From contig JAIHTM010000059.1 of NCBI GenBank assembly GCA_022713905.1, positions 1 to 13,021 on the forward strand: a stretch of DNA of 13,021 bases. Reading direction: 5' to 3'. Shown here one piece after another: positions 8,293 through 13,021 of this stretch. The notes beneath the pieces were generated by a model. The model was not told the DNA's origin. It did not search any database and saw only the letters and a list, made by a program, of their open reading frames with translations. This DNA comes from Collinsella sp. GTDB lineage: Bacteria; Actinomycetota; Coriobacteriia; Coriobacteriales; Coriobacteriaceae. How positions within the stretch are numbered: position 1 is the first letter of the stretch; each line of letters begins with the position of its first letter. The position numbers were made by a program, and so were the translations under genes.

Positions 8293-9231
8293 CTAGTCGC
8301 GCAGCTCGCGGCCGGTGATCTCGAGGAACACGTCGTTGAGGGTCGGCGGCTCGCTCCACACGCGGCCGAGCGCCACGTCGGCGGCGCGCAGCGTGTCGAG
8401 GATGTCGACCAGGTTGTGCGGGCTCGCCTCGCAGGTGCAGACGAGTTCGCCGCCGGATAGCTCAACGCTGAGCACATGCTCGAGAGCGCGCAGGCGCTCG
8501 ACCGTGGCGGCCTCGACGGCGCCAACCTCGACGGTCACGCGCTCGCCCATCTGGATCATGCGCTTGAGCTCGTCGTTGGTGCCCTGTGCCAGCACGCGCC
8601 CACCGTCCATGATCATGATGCGGCTGCAGATCTGCTCGACTTCCTCCATGTAATGGCTGGTATACACCACCGTGGCACCCTCGTCGCGCAGGCGGCAGAT
8701 GCCCTCCAGGATGGCGTTGCGGCTCTGCGGGTCGACCGCCACCGTGGGCTCGTCGAAGAAGATGAGCTCGGGCTTGTGCGCGATGCCGCAGGCGATGTTG
8801 AGGCGACGCGCCAGGCCACCCGAGAGCTTGCCGGGGCGAAACTTAGTAAAGTCGCCCAGGCCGACAAAGTCGATTGCCTCGTCCACCAGCGCGCGGCGGC
8901 GCTTGCGGTCGTTGACGTAGAGACTGCAGAAATAGTCGATGTTCTCGCGCACGGTGAGCTCGTCGAACACCGCCACCTGCTGCGGCACCACACCGATGCG
9001 GCGCTTGAGATCGTAGCGGGCGGGCGTCATGCGCTCGCCGAACAGCTCGATGGTGCCCTTGTCGTAGGCGAGCAGCTGCAGGATGCAGTTGATGGACGTG
9101 GTCTTGCCCGAGCCGTTGGGGCCCAGCAGGCCAAAGATCTCGCCGGGGGCGATACTCAGGTTAAAGTGGTCGAGCGCAATAAGGTCGTCGTAGCGCTTAA
9201 CGAGGTTTTCGACGTGGACGATGTCTGTCAT
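8293..9231 (-). CDS. ABC transporter ATP-binding protein of the ABC-2 exporter (DrrA/CcmA type)
   Basis: 312-residue ATPase, first gene of the exporter operon. Walker A GPNGSGKT is at 37-44, Q-loop residues at 84-85, signature LSGGLARRLNIA from 136, Walker B LIFFDE at 156-161 and switch His193 in TSHYMEE. The D-loop region reads EPTVAVDPQSR, where the family usually has GLDP, a mild departure. A C-terminal domain of about 80 residues (230-312), with the DVFLEITGRELRD ending, is typical of drug or antibiotic exporter ATPases of the DrrA/NatA group. The ATG at 9231 is preceded by AAGGG about 9 nt upstream; an in-frame extension further upstream lacks support. The gene diverges from the histidine kinase, so both probably share the control region at 9232-9427. 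Confidence 0.92.
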   Translation of the reverse strand: MTDIVHVENLVKRYDDLIALDHFNLSIAPGEIFGLLGPNGSGKTTSINCILQLLAYDKGTIELFGERMTPARYDLKRRIGVVPQQVAVFDELTVRENIDYFCSLYVNDRKRRRALVDEAIDFVGLGDFTKFRPGKLSGGLARRLNIACGIAHKPELIFFDEPTVAVDPQSRNAILEGICRLRDEGATVVYTSHYMEEVEQICSRIMIMDGGRVLAQGTNDELKRMIQMGERVTVEVGAVEAATVERLRALEHVLSVELSGGELVCTCEASPHNLVDILDTLRAADVALGRVWSEPPTLNDVFLEITGRELRD

Positions 9232-9317
9232 GAGGCGGCCCTTCTGTTGCTTGTGGCCCGGTATGATTGCATCATCGCAGGAGCTGGCGGCGCGCACCAG
9301 TGAGCTTTGTCACGAGT

Positions 9318-9356
9318 GCGGGGCGGTCGCGTGGCCTGCTGACGCGACCGCCCCGC
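9318..9356. promoter_or_regulatory. Perfect 14-bp inverted repeat in the divergent control region
   Basis: Arms 9318-9331 and 9343-9356 are exact reverse complements (GCGGGGCGGTCGCG) separated by 11 nt. The repeat lies between the divergent exporter ATPase and histidine kinase genes. Neither strand has a T-run after it, so it is unlikely to be a plain terminator. The short sequence GTCACG occurs as a direct repeat on both sides (9309-9314 and 9371-9376), 62 bp apart. It could be a protein-binding dyad or an RNA hairpin in a leader. Confidence 0.55.
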
Positions 9357-9415
9357 CGCGTGGGAGGAATGTCACGCTTGCTCTGAGTGGCGCCTCCCCC
9401 GTGCGCGGCATCGCG

Positions 9416-9421
9416 TACAAT
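9416..9421 (+). promoter_or_regulatory. Candidate -10 box for a leaderless kinase transcript
   Basis: TACAAT ends 6 nt before the kinase ATG at 9428, placing the expected transcription start at or next to the A of the start codon. No Shine-Dalgarno sequence is visible in the preceding 25 nt and no -35 consensus is present at 17 nt. This matches the pattern of leaderless promoters common in actinobacteria. Inferred only. Confidence 0.45.
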
Positions 9422-9427
9422 ACCCGT

Positions 9428-10573
9428 ATGAACAGGCTATTCGACAAATCGATCGTGCTGGCGTGCTGCATCGCAGCCGCCACGGGCCTTGCTGTGGATG
9501 CTCGCCTGGTCGCGGCGTTTTGTCTTGGCGTTATTACCGCCTCACTGGCCGAGGTCGCACGGGGAAACCGTGACCGCCGTGCGAGCGAGGCCGCGAGCTA
9601 CGTCTACATCATCGCGGCCGTCTTCGTGCCGCCGTTTGTGCCGTTCGCACCTCTCGCCCTCTATGACATCGCGCGACGCGTGCGCCGTGAACGCATCTGG
9701 CCTGCGCTGGCAATTGGCTCCGTGTTTGCCTGCGCACTTGCCACGGACCTTCGCTGCGGCGCGCTCACCACCCGAACGCTGTTGCTAACCGCCATCCTTT
9801 CGGTCGCCGCCACGTTGCTGTCGCTGCGCACCGCGCAGCTGGAGCGCGAACAGGAACGCATGCGTCGCATCCGCGACAAGCTGCAAGAACGCGCCCTGGC
9901 ACTCGAGGCACGCAACCGCGACCTCGCCGACCGCCAGGACTACGAAGTCGAGCTCGCGACGCTCGCCGAACGCGCCCGCATCGCACGCGAGATCCACGAT
10001 AACGTGGGCCACCAGCTCACGCGCGCTTCGCTTCAAACCGAAGCCCTGCGCGTGGTCCATGCCAACGAGCCCGGCGTTGCCGCCGATTTCGCCGACGTCA
10101 AATACACCGTTGACGAGGCGCTCCAGCTCGTGCGCGCCAGCGTCCACGCGCTCAACGACAATGCGACCAACCTCTCCGTGCAGCTCGAACGCATCGTTGA
10201 AGGCGCACGCTCGGACAGCGGTCCGCAGATTGAGCTTGAGGTTTTGGCCGAGCATGCGCCCGCCAACGTCGCCAACTGCTTTGCGGCGGTGCTGCGCGAG
10301 GCGCTTTCCAACGTCATGCGCCACGCCCATGCCAAAACCATTACCGTGCGGTGCATGGAGCATCCGTCGTTTTACCAGCTCATCGTTACCGATGATGGCA
10401 CGGGCGGGGTCCAAGCAAGCGGCCGCGGCGCCGCGGAGGGCATGGGGCTCGGCTCCATGCGCGAGCGCGTCGAGGCGCTTGGCGGAACCTTCACCGCCGG
10501 CCCGCGTGCCGGCTCCTCCGGCTGGCGCGTGTTTGCCACCGTTCCCAAACAGCAAGGAGATGAGAGCCGATGA
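9428..10573 (+). CDS. Sensor histidine kinase, NarL/DesK-type (HisKA_3)
   Basis: 381-residue membrane sensor kinase. About five hydrophobic segments fill residues 8-133, with no obvious extracellular sensor domain, so the signal is probably sensed in the membrane or through the exporter. A charged, probably coiled-coil linker (135-180) follows. The H-box is ERARIAREIHDNVGHQLT with phospho-acceptor His190. The HATPase_c domain has the N-box around Asn295 (EALSNVMRHAHA), G1 at DDGTGG (322-327) and G2 at GMGLGSMRERV (338-348). The partner response regulator starts in an ATGA overlap. ATG at 9428 was chosen because coding similarity begins there; an in-frame GTG at 9401 is possible and also lacks a ribosome site. 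Likely to control the divergent ABC-2 exporter, by inference from position. Confidence 0.9.
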   Translation: MNRLFDKSIVLACCIAAATGLAVDARLVAAFCLGVITASLAEVARGNRDRRASEAASYVYIIAAVFVPPFVPFAPLALYDIARRVRRERIWPALAIGSVFACALATDLRCGALTTRTLLLTAILSVAATLLSLRTAQLEREQERMRRIRDKLQERALALEARNRDLADRQDYEVELATLAERARIAREIHDNVGHQLTRASLQTEALRVVHANEPGVAADFADVKYTVDEALQLVRASVHALNDNATNLSVQLERIVEGARSDSGPQIELEVLAEHAPANVANCFAAVLREALSNVMRHAHAKTITVRCMEHPSFYQLIVTDDGTGGVQASGRGAAEGMGLGSMRERVEALGGTFTAGPRAGSSGWRVFATVPKQQGDESR

Positions 10574-11199
10574 GGCTCATCGTTGTCGACGACGACCGCT
10601 TAGTGGTCGATTCGCTCAAGATTATCCTGGGCGCCCAGCCGCAGATCGAAGTGGTGGGCACCGGCGCCAACGGCAACGACGCGGTGACACTCTACGCCGA
10701 ACTCGCACCCGATATCGCGCTGCTCGACATTCAGATGCCGGGGCGCGACGGCCTTTCGGCGGCGCGCGAGATCCTTGAGCGCGACCCTTCGGCGCGCGTG
10801 GTGTTTCTGACGACATTCTCGGATGACGAGTACATTGTATCGGCGCTCAAGCTGGGCGCCCGCGGTTACCTGATCAAGACCGATGTCGCCGCCATTCCGC
10901 CAGCGTTGGCACAGGTCATGGATGGCAAACGCGTGCTCGAGGGCAAGGCGATCGAAGATGTTGACTTTGACGGGATGGGCGACAAGACGGGCACGCCCCG
11001 CCGGCCCGCAGCCTTCGCCAGCCTAACCGACCGCGAGTTCGAAATCGCCGAGCTCATCGCCCGCGGCCTCGACAACAAGGAGATTGCCGCCACCGCCTAT
11101 ATGGGCGAAGGCACCGTACGCAACCACATCAGCTCGATCCTGGCAAAGATGGGCCTGCGCAACCGCACGCAGATCGCCATCGCCTACCTGCGGGGGTAA
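10570..11199 (+). CDS. Response regulator, NarL/LuxR family
   Basis: 209-residue two-domain transcription regulator. The receiver domain (1-120) has the acidic cluster VVDDD at 5-9, phospho-acceptor Asp53 in LLDIQMPG, the conserved Thr in FLTTF (81-82) and Lys103. A linker at about 125-148 is followed by a LuxR-type helix-turn-helix (about 151-208; LTDREFEIAELIARG, with the recognition helix around GTVRNHISSILAKMG). The start codon overlaps the kinase stop (ATGA), and AAGGAGA lies about 10 nt upstream inside the kinase gene. It is the cognate partner of the kinase and most simply would act on the divergent control region and its own operon. The stop TAA is followed immediately by repeat-rich non-coding DNA. 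Confidence 0.93.
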   Translation: MRLIVVDDDRLVVDSLKIILGAQPQIEVVGTGANGNDAVTLYAELAPDIALLDIQMPGRDGLSAAREILERDPSARVVFLTTFSDDEYIVSALKLGARGYLIKTDVAAIPPALAQVMDGKRVLEGKAIEDVDFDGMGDKTGTPRRPAAFASLTDREFEIAELIARGLDNKEIAATAYMGEGTVRNHISSILAKMGLRNRTQIAIAYLRG

Positions 11200-11219
11200 T
11201 TGACCAGTGGCCGATCGCT

Positions 11220-11273
11220 CCGGCATAGCAAAATGACTGCCATCGATTTAATGCCATTTCAAAACTATGCCGG
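11220..11273 (+). terminator. Hairpin downstream of the response regulator, possible terminator
   Basis: CCGGCATAG at 11220-11228 pairs exactly with CTATGCCGG at 11265-11273; AAATG (11231-11235) and CATTT (11255-11259) extend the structure. It begins 20 nt after the regulator stop and is followed by TTT only. The right arm is also part of the larger inverted repeat at 11260-11413, so the two structures exclude one another. Terminator role is a guess. Confidence 0.3.
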
Positions 11274-11291
11274 TTTCCGGGGCTGAGTCAC

Positions 11292-11324
11292 GAGTCCCCA
11301 ACCATGCCGATATTCGTGAAAATA
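11292..11324 (+). repeat. Intergenic repeat module, copy A
   Basis: The module contains GAGTCCCCAACCAT followed by a T-rich segment and GAAAATA. It resembles copy B (11345-11380, reverse) and copy C (11535-11574, forward). Copies differ at many positions but share the order CTC, CCC, CCAT, TTTTC, AAAAT. Confidence 0.5.
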
Positions 11325-11344
11325 AAACCGCAGGTAGACGAGCC

Positions 11345-11380
11345 GTCATTTTGCAGAAAACGCGGGTATGGATGGGAGTC
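11345..11380 (-). repeat. Intergenic repeat module, copy B
   Basis: On the minus strand it reads GACTCCCATCCATACCC, then CGTTTTCTGCAAAATGAC. It pairs with copy A to form the inner part of the large inverted repeat and is collinear with copy C. Confidence 0.5.
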
Positions 11381-11455
11381 CTGAGTTTAGCCCCGTAAAC
11401 CGGCATAGTTTTGTTTGAACGGTCCTGCGCGAACGCACCCACCAGCCGCGTGGGA

Positions 11456-11497
11456 CCAAAATGATCCGTTTTCCTCCGTCCCCGGGGGATCATTTGG
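11456..11497. repeat. Second palindrome in the 3' intergenic region
   Basis: ATGATCC (11461-11467) and GGATCAT (11487-11493) are a perfect 7-bp inverted repeat. Outer CCAAA and TTTGG extend it with one bulged base, around a 19-nt pyrimidine-rich loop. It is intact and lies between the large inverted repeat and the IS110 end. Confidence 0.5.
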
Positions 11498-11534
11498 CGG
11501 CGCCAACCACGAAATCGGCCCATCTACTACGTTT

Positions 11535-11574
11535 GACTCGATACCCCCGACCATCCCCCGGTTTTCCGAAAATA
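11535..11574 (+). repeat. Intergenic repeat module, copy C
   Basis: GACTCGATACCCCCGACCAT followed by a C-rich run, GGTTTTCCG and AAAATAC. It is collinear with copies A and B. The tail to 11592 ends in CTACCTGC, a string also found near copies A/B (reverse, 11331-11338) and at the end of the response regulator gene. This is the last repeat-like sequence before the probable IS110 left end. Confidence 0.45.
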
Positions 11575-11622
11575 CGCAACCCGCCTACCTGCACTGATAA
11601 TTGTTCTCGGGGGAAGCGGGCA

Positions 11623-11662
11623 CTGCGGGGCGCGGCAACGGCGCGCGATTTCCGCCTCGCAG
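11623..11662 (+). ncRNA. Candidate bridge-RNA stem-loop in the IS110 left end
   Basis: CTGCGGGGCG (11623-11632) and CGCCTCGCAG (11653-11662) pair over 10 bp with one G-U wobble, leaving a 20-nt loop. A second small hairpin, GACGCC-TCTTC-GGCCGTC, lies at 11709-11726. IS110 elements encode a guide (bridge) RNA with internal loops in the non-coding end adjoining the transposase, here the upstream one. Position and structure fit, but no loop could be matched to a target or donor, so this is a location for a search rather than a call. Confidence 0.3.
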
Positions 11663-11809
11663 CGCCACCCTGATGCTGAATGCCGGGACGATGACCCACT
11701 GACCTGCTGACGCCTCTTCGGCCGTCCTCAAATCCGACCTGTCTCGCCCCGGCTTCCGCGACCCGGAGTCCTGCCATGACCTAATAGGAGCATGAGCGCG
11801 GGAGCGAAG

Positions 11810-13021
11810 ATGGAAGGCGAAACGGTCATCGCGGGCGTCGGCACGCACAAGGACGTGCATGCCCCGTGCCTGCTCGACGGCCTCGGGAGGAAGATCCGGA
11901 GCGGGAGCTTCGGGGCCGACCCCGAGGGCTACGACAGGCTGGCGGAGGCGATAGGCGACCCGGGGAGCTGCGCGGTCGTCGGCGTCGAGGGCACGGCGTC
12001 GTACGGGGCCGGGCTGACGAGGAGGCTCGCGGAGCTCGGGTACAACGTCGTCGAGGTGCTCAGGCCCAAGAGGGACAAGGCGAGGCCCGGCGAGGGGAAG
12101 AGCGACCCGCCGGACGCCGAGCGCGCGGCGCGCAAGGCGGCGTCCGGGAGGGGCTGCTCCGTGCCGAAGTCGCAGGACGGCTGGGTCGAGGCGGTGCGCC
12201 AGCTCTACGTCGCGCGCAGGCTGGCCGTCGCGACGTCCACGTCCTGCGTGGCCTGCGCGAAGTCGATGCTCACGACGGCCCCGGGCGCCCTGAGGGAGCG
12301 GTTCAGGGGCCGCGAGCGGCCGAAGGACCTCATGCCGCTGCTCGCGCGCGGGAGGAAGGCGGGCGACGCGCTCGAGGAGAGCGTGCTGGCCTCGCTGCGG
12401 TCCGTCGCGGCGGTCTGGAAGGAGGCCCGCAGCCAGGTCGAGTCCCTCGACGAGCGCATCCGCGCGCTGCTGGAGGCGAACGCGCCCGCGCTGCTCGGCG
12501 TCGAGGGCTGCGGCACCACGACCGCCGCCGCCCTGGTCGTGGCCGCCGGCGACAACCCCGGCAGGCTGAAGGGCGAGGCGGCGTTCTCGATGATGTGCGG
12601 CGCCTCCCCGATCCCCGCGTCGAGCGGGAAGACGGAACGGCACAGGCTCAACCGCGGCGGCAACCGGCAGGCGAACTGGGCGCTCTACGAGATCGCGATC
12701 AAGCGCATGGCGTACGACGAGAGGACGAGGAGGTACGTGGCGAGGCGGACCTCCGAGGGGAAGTCCCGGAGGGAGGCGGTCCGCTGCCTGAAGCGCTACA
12801 TAGCGCGGGAGGTGTACCGCGTGCTCATGGACCCGAACCCCGACGGCGCCGCGCCGGAGGGCCCCGAGCTCGCGAAGATGCGCAAGGCGATGCGGGTGAC
12901 TCAGAAGAAAGCCGCCGCGGAGCTCGGCCTGTCCGCAGCCACACTCGGGCACTTGGAACGGGGGAAACGGCGGTCGACGAAACTGGAGAGGAGGTATTAC
13001 GAGCTCCTGTGCGAATTGGAG
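11810..13021 (+). CDS. IS110-family transposase with C-terminal HTH (3' end outside window)
   Basis: 404 residues are present, open to the window edge. Residues 5-110 form the DEDD RuvC-like domain (VGVEGTASYG at 57-66 with Glu60; GKSDPPDAE at 96-104 with Asp99 and Asp102). Residues 120-225 are mostly helical. Residues 228-340 are the Transposase_20 domain with the serine motif ASPIPASSGK (265-274, Ser271/272) and RHRLNRGGNRQAN (277-289). Residues 355-404 resemble a Cro/C1-type helix-turn-helix (MRVTQKKAAAELGLSAATLG at 361-380). The usual first Asp, in GVDTHKD of relatives, is Gly11 here (codon GGC for GAC), which may make the enzyme inactive. ATG at 11810 has GGGAG 5 nt upstream; an in-frame ATG at 11792 has its AGGAG too close. 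IS110 enzymes excise and insert circular intermediates using a bridge RNA. No stop codon is seen, so the C-terminus may extend further. Confidence 0.9.
   Translation, partial: MEGETVIAGVGTHKDVHAPCLLDGLGRKIRSGSFGADPEGYDRLAEAIGDPGSCAVVGVEGTASYGAGLTRRLAELGYNVVEVLRPKRDKARPGEGKSDPPDAERAARKAASGRGCSVPKSQDGWVEAVRQLYVARRLAVATSTSCVACAKSMLTTAPGALRERFRGRERPKDLMPLLARGRKAGDALEESVLASLRSVAAVWKEARSQVESLDERIRALLEANAPALLGVEGCGTTTAAALVVAAGDNPGRLKGEAAFSMMCGASPIPASSGKTERHRLNRGGNRQANWALYEIAIKRMAYDERTRRYVARRTSEGKSRREAVRCLKRYIAREVYRVLMDPNPDGAAPEGPELAKMRKAMRVTQKKAAAELGLSAATLGHLERGKRRSTKLERRYYELLCELE

Larger units (their letters stand above)
11260..11413. repeat. Large imperfect inverted repeat
   Basis: Arms 11260-11284 and 11389-11413 are reverse complements at 24 of 25 positions (CAAAACTATGCCGG core). 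The similarity continues inward, more weakly, over a further ~35 bp per side (copies A, 11292-11324, and B, 11345-11380). About 20 nt remain as a loop. Such a structure is typical of intergenic REP-like or MITE-like units. There is no coding capacity. Confidence 0.75.
11593..13021 (+). mobile_element. IS110-family insertion sequence (left part; right end outside the window)
   Basis: The element is identified by its transposase (11810-13021). IS110 elements of the non-IS1111 group carry a structured non-coding left end of roughly 200 bp before the transposase and lack conventional terminal inverted repeats, so the left boundary cannot be read directly. The limit given is where the neighbouring repeat copies stop and is a working estimate. 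Base and codon use inside the gene differ from resident genes, with many AGG arginine and GGG glycine codons, consistent with recent arrival. The right end lies beyond the window. Confidence 0.6.

Noticed and set aside
9369..9386. Five-codon frame MSRLL after GGGAGG, as a leader peptide
   Set aside because: The spacing is only about 2 nt, no regulatory codons are evident, and the preferred kinase promoter lies downstream of it.
9221..9427. N-terminal extension of the histidine kinase to an upstream ATG at 9221
   Set aside because: It would overlap the divergent ATPase gene and cross the 14-bp inverted repeat; the added residues lack membrane or domain features.
11200..11592. CRISPR array in the repeat-rich 3' gap
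   Set aside because: The repeats are diverged, in mixed orientation and unevenly spaced, with no uniform spacers and no cas genes.
11585..12952. A 455-codon open frame on the minus strand across the IS110 gene
   Set aside because: It is antisense to a plus-strand frame with clear IS110 motifs. Its product is Arg/Pro/Ala-rich without recognisable domains, as expected for a shadow in very GC-rich DNA.
11593..13021. Conventional terminal inverted repeats or target duplications for the IS
   Set aside because: IS110 elements usually lack them, and the right end is outside the window, so none can be assigned.

Overview
The window is about 13 kb of GC-rich bacterial DNA with short intergenic gaps, predominantly GC-ending codons and CGC-type arginine in the resident genes. 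The gene content (DUF362 ferredoxin-like protein, MacB/FtsX-type exporter, ABC-2 exporter with NarL-type two-component system, actinobacterial-style IS110 transposase) and the style of the intergenic repeats suggest an actinobacterium of the Coriobacteriia, Collinsella-like. That assignment is inference; no rRNA or other marker gene is present.

Layout. (1) 17-1222, minus: a DUF362 protein with two 4Fe-4S clusters. (2) 1223-1622: a gene-free, repeat-rich stretch holding a candidate promoter for the DUF362 gene, a small hairpin-bearing element, a strong hairpin that may terminate the next gene, and a degenerate 18-bp tandem repeat. (3) 1623-2267, minus: a class I SAM-dependent methyltransferase. 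(4) 2387-5775, minus: a two-gene MacB/FtsX-like ABC operon (ATPase then a large permease), with a clear stem-loop terminator at 2338-2373 and a candidate operator at 5799-5822. (5) 5904-9231, minus: a three-gene ABC-2 exporter operon (ATPase and two overlapping permeases). (6) 9428-11199, plus, divergent from (5): histidine kinase and NarL-type response regulator overlapping by ATGA. The kinase has no visible Shine-Dalgarno and a TACAAT box 6 nt before its ATG, so it may be leaderless. A perfect 14-bp inverted repeat lies in the divergent gap. (7) 11200-11809: a 610-bp gene-free stretch with a large inverted repeat, three diverged copies of a repeat module, a second palindrome, and the probable left end of an insertion sequence. 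(8) 11810-13021, plus, running off the window: an IS110-family transposase with a C-terminal helix-turn-helix.

How the parts work together. The two-component system and the divergent ABC-2 operon look like a sense-and-export cassette, in which an envelope or drug signal would be relayed to a response regulator that controls the exporter. The MacB-like pair is a separate export or envelope system under its own control. The 3' part of the window is a landing zone for mobile and repetitive DNA. The IS110 protein aligns well with a DEDD/Ser recombinase, but the expected first Asp of its RuvC-like site is Gly (residue 11). IS110 elements of this arrangement normally encode a guide (bridge) RNA upstream of the transposase, so the structured segment 11593-11809 is the place to look for one.

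The best second-look targets are the IS110 end with its neighbouring inverted repeats, the divergent exporter/two-component control region, and the dispersed 28-bp repeat present at 1308 and 5872.
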